A stretch of DNA of 25,755 nt from a virus, in IMG/VR virus record IMGVR_UViG_3300045581_000343, positions 1 through 25,755 of that record. One strand, given 5' to 3'. Below, in pieces: positions 13,873 to 21,003 of the stretch; the stretch's first letter is position 1, and every line of letters starts with the position of its first letter. The notes below the pieces were generated by a model. It had not been told where the DNA came from. It did no database searches and saw only the letters and a list, made by a program, of their open reading frames with translations. The position numbers were made by a program, and so were the translations under genes.

Positions 13873-15854
13873 TGGATATTGAGCTATTACTAGAAGCTGA
13901 AAAACGAGGATTATTATCTCAGGATAAGGCCGAATTGCTTGCAGAGGCAAGACGGCGCGGCCTCGTTGGTGGTGAAAAAGAAAAACTCCCACCTGCTGCT
14001 AGAATGGCTGGAGTTGTTACCCGTGAAGGCTTACCTGTAGCCACAGGTGCAACCATAGGCGCATTGGCAGGCGCACCTATTGGTGGCGTGGGCGCTATTC
14101 CGGGTGCGGCAATTGGTGCGGTTGCTGTACCGTTATCGCAAATGGTTGGCGACCCTGCTGTCGAATACGTTAATAAGGTTTTTGGCACAAAACTATCAAC
14201 TCCTACCCAAGCAATCAATAACCTATTAGACCGTTTAGGCGTAGCAAAGCCAGAAACAGAAGCGGAAAAAATTGCTGCTGCTACAGCGGCAGGCGCGACT
14301 GCAATGCTAACGCCTGTTGGTGTTGGTCAGGCAATGGCTAAAAGCGCAAAGCCCGTTGTTTCAGCTATTGGTAAGCAATTAGAACAAGCGCCAAAGGTTC
14401 GAGAGTTAGTAGGCGGTGGTCTTGGTGGTGCTGCATCTGAATATGTAGAACAACAGGGTGGCGGAGAGCTTGCACAAATGGGGGCTGGTTTAGCTGCTGG
14501 CATTGCCCCATCTGCCGCTAAATTTACACCCAAAGCAGGCAAACAATTGCCAAAAGAAACTTCAGAATTAGTCGGTGCGGCTAAAGCTGAAGGTATTGAT
14601 TTATTGACCTCAAACGTCAGCCCGCCAACTTCTTTTATTGGCAAGCAAGCGCAAAGTTTAGGGCAAAAAACGCCATTAGGCACTTCTGGACAATGGCAAA
14701 AGCAACAACAACAACGCATAGATTCAGTAAGTAGATTACTTGATGATTTAGGCGTGACAGATATTAAAGCCGATGAAATATCGGCTGATTTGATTGCTAA
14801 AAAACAGTCAGACCTTAAAAAATACGCAGGAATGAAGCGCGAGATTGTAGATAAGCTATCCGGTTCAAATGAGCCAGATGCACTGCGCCCTATTCTCCCG
14901 ACTAAGCAAGCAACGCAAACCATTGACGATATAACCAAACAGATTCGCCGTGATTTTGGCAATGGCAATAAAGAGGCTAATCTGGTTATTTCTGATTTAA
15001 GAGACTTCTCGAAGCAAATACAGGCCAAGGATTTACAATCTATCGAGGCAATGCGTAAACAGTTGGGCGAAAAATACAAATCGCCGGATATGGTTAGCGT
15101 TAAGTCTTTAGCTGATAAGTACACCGGCAAGATTTACGGTGCGCTGGATGAGGATATTGGGAATTACATTAAAGAACGTGGCGACAGCCGAGATTTTGCC
15201 AAATGGAAAATTGCCAATAAAAACATTAGCGAAAGTATGCAGGATGCCAAGGTCGGCGCATTTAAGCGGTATCTAAAGGCCGCCGAGGAAACCCCCGAGG
15301 GCATTATCAATGTTATTAAATCATCCAATGCAAGTGATTTAGATAGGTTTAATCGTGCTATTCCACAGGGCACACGTCGCAAGGCTGCAAGCTATTTGTT
15401 AAACGAAGCGGCAGAAAAAACCACCAAACAGGTAGGCGATAAAAGTGTAATTAGCCCTGATGCGTTTATGCGTGAAGTTGGCAAGTATGAAATGCAACTA
15501 AGCAAGCTTTTACCAAAAGACGATATGGCGCGTATTAACGGCCTAAAAAAGATTATCGACGTGACAAAAGACGCAGCGAGGTTAGCTGAAATGCCTGCTA
15601 CTGGACAACAAGCAGTCCCATATATTGCTGGTGCTTTATTAACCGATTTATTAGGCGGGTACGGTTCTGCTATTGCTTCGGCTGCTGGCGCTGGTGCAGC
15701 GGCACGCAGATATGAATCAGGGCTACAAAGAAGCTACCAAAAAAATCTAAATGAAAAGTTGGCAAAACTTGGCAATACAAAACCAAACTCATTTACCGAA
15801 GATAATTTAATTAGGCAAATTCTAGTGCAATCTCAGTTGCAAGGGGAGCAATAA
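13872..15854 (+). CDS. Ejection protein, P22 gp16-like, with glycine-rich membrane-active segments
   Basis: A 660-aa protein, near the length of P22 gp16 (609 aa). The N-terminus carries two copies of an LLxEAxxRGLL-type motif (residues 6-15 and 22-31). A Gly/Ala-rich hydrophobic segment (about 55-90, GALAGAPIGGVGAIPGAAIG) and a second near 610-640 (GSAIASAAGAGAAARR) could insert in membranes; gp16 of P22 helps DNA cross the inner membrane. The middle is helical with several LLDDLG- and RKQLGEKY-like segments. No lysozyme or transglycosylase motif was seen. It couples to the gene before and to the tailspike after by TAATG overlaps. Confidence 0.78.
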   Translation: MDIELLLEAEKRGLLSQDKAELLAEARRRGLVGGEKEKLPPAARMAGVVTREGLPVATGATIGALAGAPIGGVGAIPGAAIGAVAVPLSQMVGDPAVEYVNKVFGTKLSTPTQAINNLLDRLGVAKPETEAEKIAAATAAGATAMLTPVGVGQAMAKSAKPVVSAIGKQLEQAPKVRELVGGGLGGAASEYVEQQGGGELAQMGAGLAAGIAPSAAKFTPKAGKQLPKETSELVGAAKAEGIDLLTSNVSPPTSFIGKQAQSLGQKTPLGTSGQWQKQQQQRIDSVSRLLDDLGVTDIKADEISADLIAKKQSDLKKYAGMKREIVDKLSGSNEPDALRPILPTKQATQTIDDITKQIRRDFGNGNKEANLVISDLRDFSKQIQAKDLQSIEAMRKQLGEKYKSPDMVSVKSLADKYTGKIYGALDEDIGNYIKERGDSRDFAKWKIANKNISESMQDAKVGAFKRYLKAAEETPEGIINVIKSSNASDLDRFNRAIPQGTRRKAASYLLNEAAEKTTKQVGDKSVISPDAFMREVGKYEMQLSKLLPKDDMARINGLKKIIDVTKDAARLAEMPATGQQAVPYIAGALLTDLLGGYGSAIASAAGAGAAARRYESGLQRSYQKNLNEKLAKLGNTKPNSFTEDNLIRQILVQSQLQGEQ

Positions 15855-17530
15855 TGGCAGTTTCAAGCGTAAAAAGCCCGTTTCAGCAGTTCTTTGATTT
15901 AGACGGAAAACCATTAGAAGGTAAGCTATATATTGGCCTGCCTAATCAAGACGCAAAACAAAACCCTCTTATGGTTTATTGGGATGCTGAACAACAATAC
16001 CCCGCTGCACAACCAATTAAAATTGTTTCTGGCTATCCGTCACGTAACGGCACGCCTACGCTTATTTATGTAACACAATCTCATTCTATGTTGGTCGAGA
16101 ATCAATCCGGCCGACAAGTATTCTATGCTAGAGAATTGTTAAATGGTGTTTCTGGTCAACTAGACGCGGAAACAATTGATTTTAGTCCGTATGGTTTTAT
16201 TGCTTCGACCAATGTTCAATCAGCGCTTGAAGAAGTTGTTGACGATTTAGCTGCCGGTTCTGGCTCTAGCTTAATCGGCTTTATCCAATCGGGTACTGGT
16301 GCTGTAGCTCGTACTAATCAATCAAAAGCGAGAGAATCAGTTAGTGTTTTAGATTTTGGTGGCGTTGGCGATGGCATTGCAGATGATACCGCAGCATTGC
16401 AGGCAGCAATTAACGAGGCCATTGCATTAGGTGGTGCAGATGTTTACTTGCCTAAAAAGTTGAAACTAGGCGCAATTACTATTTCTGGTAAAGTTGGTAT
16501 TATTGGTTTTGAATCAAAAACAGAAATTACCTCAGTTGCTGGTAACTATAACAACTTTACAATTTCATCGTCAGATGTTGATATTAAAAACCTATCAATT
16601 CAAGATTCGGCAAAAACTGGCGGTTATGATTTTATCATCGCTTGCGGCTCGACTGGAAAAGACCGCATCAATATTGATAACGTAATAACTTATAACAGTT
16701 TTGGGTTTATTACTGATTCTGGTACTTCTAACGGTGTCCATACCACAACTCGATTAAAGCAAATTCAGGCGAAAGTACATCGTGGGCCTGGTGTTAATTT
16801 TAGTCGATTATTTGCTTTTATTTTCTTAAAAGAGGTGACAATAGATTATGTTGGCACAACCTCACCAAACTTCACAGCGTTCCGTTTTTTAGGCACTGGC
16901 TTACCTGCTGGGGCTGGCGGTTTAATTCTTGATGAGTGTGATGTTTTAGGCACTGCGGGAGTGATTCCAAGCGCAACACAGGAAGGTTATTACTTCCAAG
17001 ACTTAAATGCTGTTCGGATTATTTGCTCACGCGCTGATACGTGTGGTTCTACTGGTTGGTATTTTAAGAATGTAGTTGGCGTTATCTTTGACGACTTAGC
17101 GGCAGGTTTGTGTAACGGGCATGGTTTTGTTTTGGAAAACTGCACCTCAGTCATTGGAGATAAGTTATTTATTTTTGGGCGCAATTATCTATCATCCCCC
17201 GCTGCGAACATTGACGGATTGAGATTTGTTGCTGGTAACAATGCAGTGAATATCAATAACATTATCGTGCGTGATATGACAGGCCACGGAGTGCATAAGA
17301 CAGTAGCACAGGCTGGCCCTGTTCAGTTAGGCGGTTTGTCTTCTTATGCAAATACCTTAAGAGGGATTAAAACTGTTGGTGATAGTGGTTTTATCGTGAC
17401 AGGATTCCAATTTAATGCAAACACTGCGGGTAATTATGATTTAGGCGGCGCGTTTGATTATTTATTGGCAGGCCAGTTTGCAAGCGGCGCGGTTTCTTCT
17501 GTGGTTGGCCCAGGCCCAGTTACAGGTTAA
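15854..17530 (+). CDS. Tailspike: P22-type head-binding domain plus pectate-lyase-like beta-helix
   Basis: Receptor-binding protein, normally a trimer that binds and often cleaves surface polysaccharide. Residues about 5-105 match the P22 tailspike head-binding domain (VKSPFQQFFDLDGKPLEGKLYIGLPNQDAKQNP, then GYPSRNGTPTLIYVTQ and ENQSGRQVFYARE). A linker follows, and from residue 167 the LDFGGVGDGIADDTAALQAAINEA pattern opens a pectate-lyase-3-type beta-helix that continues in short repeats to about 540. At 558 aa it is shorter than P22 gp9 (667 aa). The catalytic acids and glycan target cannot be assigned by eye. A perfect inverted repeat follows the stop. Confidence 0.9.
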   Translation: MAVSSVKSPFQQFFDLDGKPLEGKLYIGLPNQDAKQNPLMVYWDAEQQYPAAQPIKIVSGYPSRNGTPTLIYVTQSHSMLVENQSGRQVFYARELLNGVSGQLDAETIDFSPYGFIASTNVQSALEEVVDDLAAGSGSSLIGFIQSGTGAVARTNQSKARESVSVLDFGGVGDGIADDTAALQAAINEAIALGGADVYLPKKLKLGAITISGKVGIIGFESKTEITSVAGNYNNFTISSSDVDIKNLSIQDSAKTGGYDFIIACGSTGKDRINIDNVITYNSFGFITDSGTSNGVHTTTRLKQIQAKVHRGPGVNFSRLFAFIFLKEVTIDYVGTTSPNFTAFRFLGTGLPAGAGGLILDECDVLGTAGVIPSATQEGYYFQDLNAVRIICSRADTCGSTGWYFKNVVGVIFDDLAAGLCNGHGFVLENCTSVIGDKLFIFGRNYLSSPAANIDGLRFVAGNNAVNINNIIVRDMTGHGVHKTVAQAGPVQLGGLSSYANTLRGIKTVGDSGFIVTGFQFNANTAGNYDLGGAFDYLLAGQFASGAVSSVVGPGPVTG

Positions 17531-17539
17531 TTTGTCAAC

Positions 17540-17555
17540 CTGTCATAAATGACAG
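17540..17555 (+). repeat. Perfect inverted repeat between tailspike and lysis genes
   Basis: CTGTCAT-AA-ATGACAG, a 16-base symmetric element 10 bases after the tailspike stop and overlapping a TTGTCA-like sequence just upstream. There is no following T-run, so it is not a standard terminator; an operator or an mRNA-stabilising hairpin is more likely. Confidence 0.45.
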
Positions 17556-17583
17556 CTATCAATTCTTACAGGTATATAGCAAA

Positions 17584-17997
17584 ATGAAAGTAGCATTTTA
17601 TAAAGGAAGAAAGCGGCTATTTAATAAGCTCGTTTCATGGTGGACACGAGGGCCTTATTCTCATTGCGAATTGGTATTTTCAGATGGTCAGAGTGCTTCA
17701 TCTTCTTTTATGGATGGCGGTGTGCGCTATAAGCGTATTCTGTATAACCACGACCATTGGGATTTTATTGAGCTAGGGCCAGAATTTGACGAGCAAAAAG
17801 CGCGTGAATGGTTTGATGAGCATTTAGGTAATGGATATGATGTTGCTGGCATTATTGGGTTTGTAAATCCTAGAATTTCACAAGATAAGCAAAAAGAGTT
17901 TTGTATAGAAGCTGTTTTAAGCGCATTAGAGTTTACAGAGTCATGGCGATACAATCTTAATACCGCTTATTCTGCTTTGTTACGGGTGCAAAAATGA
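17584..17997 (+). CDS. Permuted papain-like (NlpC/P60, YiiX-type) cysteine hydrolase
   Basis: A 137-aa small hydrolase. The order of catalytic residues is circularly permuted: His27 in the N-terminal GPYSHCEL motif and the nucleophile candidate Cys107 in KEFCIEAV near the C-terminus, with a YDVAGIIGF segment (85-93) between, as in YiiX/YaeF-like NlpC/P60 proteins. Members cut amide or ester bonds in peptidoglycan peptides or lipids. It heads the lysis cassette and overlaps the next gene by ATGA. No signal peptide or membrane segment. It may assist lysis or be a virion-associated enzyme; substrate unknown. Confidence 0.75.
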   Translation: MKVAFYKGRKRLFNKLVSWWTRGPYSHCELVFSDGQSASSSFMDGGVRYKRILYNHDHWDFIELGPEFDEQKAREWFDEHLGNGYDVAGIIGFVNPRISQDKQKEFCIEAVLSALEFTESWRYNLNTAYSALLRVQK

Positions 17998-18350
17998 GCG
18001 ATGAATTGAAAAACATTGCTTTGCAGCGCCTTGAGCGGTTTGCGATTTGGGTTTGCACTTCGGCTGTATTGGTTAGCTCTTGGGCTATGTGGGAAAACTA
18101 CAAAACCAATTTAAGGCTTGTTGCTATCGTTGAAAACCATGACAAGGAATTAAACTCACTTAAAAACCAAGATGCAATAATTGAAAGCAAGATAATCGCT
18201 TTAGAATCTCGCATGATTTCTATGGAAATGTTTAAGCGAATCGAACAGAATCTTAGCATCCTTTCTTATCAAAATAAGTCCAATGAGGCAATGAAAGTTA
18301 TTTCTCAAGTTTTGCGGACTGAAATAGAATCGAAAGAGAAGAAGCAATGA
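17994..18350 (+). CDS. Membrane-anchored coiled-coil protein of the lysis cassette
   Basis: 118 aa with one N-terminal membrane segment (about 16-33, FAIWVCTSAVLVSSWAMW) and a long charged coiled coil after it (about 40-112). It is overlapped by ATGA junctions on both sides. The topology resembles small lysis accessory or antiholin-type proteins, but no named family is recognised. It may tune holin triggering or anchor another lysis factor; that is inference from neighbours. Confidence 0.6.
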   Translation: MSDELKNIALQRLERFAIWVCTSAVLVSSWAMWENYKTNLRLVAIVENHDKELNSLKNQDAIIESKIIALESRMISMEMFKRIEQNLSILSYQNKSNEAMKVISQVLRTEIESKEKKQ

Positions 18351-18793
18351 AACTATCTAGCAACTTTCATGTTGAAGAATTTGAGGCTTCCGATACCGCG
18401 GCTCGATTAGGGCTAGATAACTCAATTCCAGCTAGTTTAATTCCAAACGCTACACGAGTAGCTATTCTAATGGAACAAGTTAGAATTGTTCTCGGTGGCC
18501 TGCCTATCACGGTTAATAGTGGTTATCGTTCTCCGGTGCTGAATAAGGCAATTAAAGGCGCTACAAATAGCCAGCATTTAAAGGCATTGGCGTGTGATTT
18601 TATTTGCCCTAAGTTTGGCTCACCAAAGAAAATCGCCGAAGCTATCATGGCGGCTAATCTTAACTATGACCAACTTATTTTAGAATTTGGGCGTTGGGTA
18701 CATATCAGCGTAGCCGAAGAAGGCAAACAACCACGCAAACAAGAATTGACCTACCTTAAAAGCGGTCAACCACCAGTTGAGGGTATTGTATGA
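18347..18793 (+). CDS. Endolysin, peptidase M15 family (peptidoglycan peptidase)
   Basis: 148-aa zinc peptidase of the M15 (VanY/Ply500-like M15A/M15_3) type, cleaving peptide cross-links or stems of peptidoglycan at lysis. Zinc ligands are His77 and Asp84 in SQHLKALACD (the usual form is SxHxxGxAxD, with Ala80 here in the Gly place) and His119 in GRWVHIS, with Glu113 the probable catalytic base (LILEF). The segment PITVNSGYRSPVLNKAI (53-69) is standard for the family. No signal peptide is seen, so export should depend on the holin. Coupled by ATGA overlaps to its neighbours. Confidence 0.9.
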   Translation: MKLSSNFHVEEFEASDTAARLGLDNSIPASLIPNATRVAILMEQVRIVLGGLPITVNSGYRSPVLNKAIKGATNSQHLKALACDFICPKFGSPKKIAEAIMAANLNYDQLILEFGRWVHISVAEEGKQPRKQELTYLKSGQPPVEGIV

Positions 18794-19002
18794 AATGGCT
18801 AAAAGGTAGCTTAAAATCGCTTACAATCTGGTTTAACGGTGTATGCTTATCGCTATTGCCTATTTTTGAATATGCAAAAGACGTTTTGCCACAATTACAG
18901 GATTTTTTAGGGCCAAATGTTTATAGAAACATTGGTCTATTAGTGGTGATAGCCAACATTGTATTAAGATATAAAACAAATAAACCAGTAAGCGAAAAAT
19001 GA
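18790..19002 (+). CDS. Holin-like small membrane protein
   Basis: 70 aa with two hydrophobic segments (about 10-27, LTIWFNGVCLSLLPIF, and 46-60, NIGLLVVIANIVLRY) and a charged C-terminal tail (KTNKPVSEK), matching class II holin topology. It lies directly between the endolysin and the spanin genes, with ATGA overlaps on both sides, the classic holin place. It would form the inner-membrane lesion that releases the endolysin. The specific family is not identified. Confidence 0.75.
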   Translation: MKWLKGSLKSLTIWFNGVCLSLLPIFEYAKDVLPQLQDFLGPNVYRNIGLLVVIANIVLRYKTNKPVSEK

Positions 19003-19490
19003 TTAAATCTTTTTTGGTTCAGTACAAAATGTATTTTTACGGTGCGCTTGCTGTTGGTTTGTTTATGGCTGGATGGTCAGTCAATGGATGGCGGCTTAAT
19101 TCAAAGATTGAGCGCATGAAAGCCGACCATGCACACAAAGTATTGGAAACTGAGAGAACGGCTCACGATGTTGTTATGCAAGCCGAGGCACTATCGTTAA
19201 AGAACATTGAAGCTGTACGAAAGGAACGAGACAATGCACTACAATCACTTAAAAAACTTCGCGGCGTTACTATTGATTCTCGTATTGTCGGCGTGCTGTC
19301 AGACTACACCAAGACTGCCGGAAGCACCACCGACGTTACGGACAATTCCAGCGCCACTAATACCCCATACGATGCCGAAGAACAAACTCGGATTATCCTT
19401 GAAAACTATGCCAAGTTTAACGAGTGCAGAGAACAAGTAATAGGTTTTAATCAGTTCTATGATTCGCTGCTGAAAGAGTTTAATCGTTAA
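18999..19490 (+). CDS. Rz: Inner-membrane spanin subunit (Rz-like i-spanin)
   Basis: 163 aa with a single N-terminal membrane segment (about 12-30, YFYGALAVGLFMAGWSVNGW) followed by a long periplasmic coiled coil (about 35-85) and a charged C-terminal helix (about 125-160), the Rz plan. With the nested lipoprotein it would span the periplasm and fuse inner and outer membranes in the last step of lysis. Its last 11 bases overlap the end of a convergent leftward gene. Confidence 0.88.
   Translation: MIKSFLVQYKMYFYGALAVGLFMAGWSVNGWRLNSKIERMKADHAHKVLETERTAHDVVMQAEALSLKNIEAVRKERDNALQSLKKLRGVTIDSRIVGVLSDYTKTAGSTTDVTDNSSATNTPYDAEEQTRIILENYAKFNECREQVIGFNQFYDSLLKEFNR
19234..19440 (+). CDS. Rz1: Outer-membrane spanin lipoprotein (Rz1-like o-spanin), nested in Rz
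   Basis: A 68-aa frame wholly inside Rz in another frame. ATG 19234 is preceded by AAGGA; a TTG further upstream (19207) is less likely. The lipoprotein signal is HLKNFAALLLILVLSAC with lipobox LSAC at residues 18-21. The mature part (48 aa) is Pro-rich (TPRLPEAPPTLRTIPAPLIP), typical of Rz1. Nesting of this kind is a hallmark of lambda-type spanins and indicates a Gram-negative host. Confidence 0.88.
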   Translation: MHYNHLKNFAALLLILVLSACCQTTPRLPEAPPTLRTIPAPLIPHTMPKNKLGLSLKTMPSLTSAENK

Positions 19491-19644
19491 AAATAGAAGA
19501 TATTTTTTTAGCAACTGGGATTAGGTTTTCAAAATTAAAATGAAATGTCCCCTCTTCTATTTCATACGCTTCAATACCAAAAAAATCGCAAATTGTCTCA
19601 ATGGTTTTCATTTCTTTTGCTGTTAATATATCCTCTACTAACAT
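19480..19644 (-). CDS. Small acidic hypothetical protein (54 aa), last gene of leftward operon
   Basis: ATG at 19644-19642 with a GAGGTG ribosome binding site, sharing TAATG with the end of the HNH-like gene. The product (MLVEDILTAKEMKTIETICD...FENLIPVAKKISSIFND) is acidic and probably helical, with no known motif. The last 11 bases overlap the 3' end of Rz on the other strand, so convergent transcripts run into each other, and no terminator hairpin was found between them. Confidence 0.6.
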   Translation of the reverse strand: MLVEDILTAKEMKTIETICDFFGIEAYEIEEGTFHFNFENLIPVAKKISSIFND

Positions 19645-19934
19645 TATTTCACCTCAATCAATCCATTCTCTAGCATATAAATAAGCGTGTAGCTTATTGC
19701 CTCGTAAGTAAACTCTCTACGCTCTTCTTTTGTCATGTCCTTGCCTTGGTCTAGCATCATGTGATGCTCACGACATAAGGCCATAATAGCTGCGTCGCTT
19801 GCCTTTGTGCCCATACCTTTACCGTGTATTTGTAAGTTGCTGTGGCATGGTTCGCTATTAGCACCACAAACAAAACATGGCACGTTATAGACTGCATCAA
19901 GCAACTTCCTATTTCTATATTTTTGTGGTTTCAT
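19644..19934 (-). CDS. HNH-like zinc-binding nuclease (Ref/DUF968-like)
   Basis: 96 aa with a zinc site and nuclease-like core: Cys20-x2-Cys23, CHS at 30-32, the segment HGKGMGTKASDAAIMALCREHH (37-58) with Cys54 and His57/His58, and QGKD (63-66). This 'C..C...CH.......GKGMG.KASD....LC..HH' pattern is the one I associate with phage Ref (RecA-dependent nuclease) and DUF968-type HNH proteins, often found among phage recombination genes. Activity is not proved by sequence. The start overlaps the zinc-ribbon gene by ATGA. Confidence 0.75.
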   Translation of the reverse strand: MKPQKYRNRKLLDAVYNVPCFVCGANSEPCHSNLQIHGKGMGTKASDAAIMALCREHHMMLDQGKDMTKEERREFTYEAISYTLIYMLENGLIEVK

Positions 19935-20422
19935 TTTTTGTGCTTATATGAAAATATGCATGCTTTGGTTGAGGTATATCTAACGGTATTCCCGCATTGT
20001 TTACACTTCATCCCGTGAAAATGGGAAAAGTTTTTTTCTTTAGCTAAATCATAATTATCTGATGCTGTTTTTTTTTCTAAAAACTTTTCAATTGGGATTG
20101 ATTCCTTTCGTTTTTTTTCATATCGAACGCTTAAACAATCAACGCATCCACGGCTTGAAGTATATCTCAATGTATTTCCACAATTTCTGCATTTCATCCC
20201 ATGATATAGTTTGTGCCCTTTGTCTTTTGCATCTTCATAATTCAATGACGATATTTGCCGCTCTGACAGTTCCACTCCGGTAAAAATTTTGCCCATACTC
20301 TTATAATGCTTCTCTAAACCTTTTTTAATTGAACAAGCTACACATGCACATGTATATGAATAGCGTAACGTAGCACCGCATGATTTACATGGTCTGCCGT
20401 TATAGGTCTTCGTCGTTCTCAT
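19931..20422 (-). CDS. Triple zinc-ribbon repeat protein, third repeat missing a Cys
   Basis: 163 aa containing three copies of CxxC-x11-CxxC: Cys12/15-27/30, Cys78/81-93/96 and Cys140/143-155 with Ser158 in the place of the last Cys. Each core reads CxxCGxTxRYxSxxxC, and the linkers before repeats 2 and 3 also match (NYEDAKDKG...YHGMKC and NYDLAKEKN...FHGMKC), with a spacing of 62-66 residues, so this is a true internal repeat. Similar motifs occur singly in phage HNH-type proteins, so nucleic acid binding is likely. ATG 20422 is preferred to the adjacent TTG. The start lies inside the upstream 36-aa gene. Confidence 0.75.
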   Translation of the reverse strand: MRTTKTYNGRPCKSCGATLRYSYTCACVACSIKKGLEKHYKSMGKIFTGVELSERQISSLNYEDAKDKGHKLYHGMKCRNCGNTLRYTSSRGCVDCLSVRYEKKRKESIPIEKFLEKKTASDNYDLAKEKNFSHFHGMKCKQCGNTVRYTSTKACIFSYKHKK

Positions 20423-20510
20423 CAAATAACGAGCCTATTTTACGAATAGCAGCAGCTAGACAGACAATAACAAACCCGCCGGTTAAAATAATTAAATCAA
20501 ATTTACTCAC
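20400..20510 (-). CDS. Tiny single-pass membrane protein (36 aa)
   Basis: GTG start at 20510 overlapping the TGA of the upstream gene (GTGA junction). One membrane segment (FDLIILTGGFVIVCLAAAI, residues 4-22), then a short basic patch and an acidic tail (DENDEDL). It overlaps the start of the zinc-ribbon gene by 23 bases. Reality is supported by coupling and clean membrane topology; function unknown. Confidence 0.5.
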   Translation of the reverse strand: MSKFDLIILTGGFVIVCLAAAIRKIGSLFDENDEDL

Positions 20511-20677
20511 GGCAGATACATCCACAAAAATTTAATGAATCCTGCTGCTATTAGAATAATCCCAGTAGCACATAACCAATCTTGAATTTCCTTAACTGAT
20601 TTTTGGCTAAAATAGCTAATAAGAAAAACCTCAATAAAGTAAGAAACAATGCACAAAGCTACGCCAATCGCAATCAT
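20507..20677 (-). CDS. Tiny two-pass membrane protein (56 aa)
   Basis: ATG 20677-20675 just after the stop of the upstream gene. Two hydrophobic segments (about 2-22, IAIGVALCIVSYFIEVFLISY, and 35-54, LCATGIILIAAGFIKFLWMY) are joined by a charged loop (SQKSVKEIQDW). No known family; holin- or antiholin-like topology is possible but it is far from the lysis genes and on the other strand. Confidence 0.55.
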   Translation of the reverse strand: MIAIGVALCIVSYFIEVFLISYFSQKSVKEIQDWLCATGIILIAAGFIKFLWMYLP

Positions 20678-20679
20678 TT

Positions 20680-20796
20680 TTATTCTTTCAATGAGCTAAT
20701 AATACCTGCTATTGATGTGCCAATAGTCGCAATTAAAAAAACGGTTCCAATCCATACCCAAAAACTAGAAAAAATAAACTGTAATACTTCAATCAT
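20680..20796 (-). CDS. Tiny single-pass membrane protein (38 aa)
   Basis: ATG 20796-20794 with a good AGGTGG ribosome binding site and ATGA overlap with the gene before. The single membrane segment covers most of the chain (about 6-32, with FSSFWVWIGTVFLIATIG), and the end is SSLKE. Function unknown. Confidence 0.55.
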   Translation of the reverse strand: MIEVLQFIFSSFWVWIGTVFLIATIGTSIAGIISSLKE

Positions 20797-21002
20797 TTAT
20801 CCACCTCAAATAATTTAATACTCCAATAGAACGGGAATACTAAGCCAGTAAAAAAAGCATTAAACACCATTTCATCTCTGCTATTTACTTTTTCAACGCC
20901 ACCCCAATCCACATAAGTATTTTCTTGGTGATTAAACGAATGCCCAAAAGTCAAAATTGAGCAGACAACATAAGCGCCGATTAATAGTTTTTCGTGTTTC
21001 AT
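20793..21002 (-). CDS. Small two-pass membrane protein (69 aa)
   Basis: Starts MKHEKLLIGAYVVCSILTFGHSF: a short basic N-terminus and one membrane segment or uncleaved signal (about 5-20). A polar middle (NHQENTYVDWGGVEKVNSRDE) is followed by a second segment (about 49-65, AFFTGLVFPFYWSIKLF). No lipobox. First of four consecutive tiny membrane genes linked by overlaps or near-adjacent junctions. No family recognised. Confidence 0.6.
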   Translation of the reverse strand: MKHEKLLIGAYVVCSILTFGHSFNHQENTYVDWGGVEKVNSRDEMVFNAFFTGLVFPFYWSIKLFEVDK

Positions 21003-21003
21003 G

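Noticed and set aside
14327-15130. Long minus-strand open frame (267 codons)
   Set aside because: Lies wholly antisense to the gp16-like gene; composition (Ser/Cys/Leu-rich) is that of a reverse shadow, and no ribosome binding site or known motif is present.
20062-20283. Plus-strand 73-codon frame
   Set aside because: Antisense to the zinc-ribbon repeat gene, whose internal repeats prove the other strand is coding.
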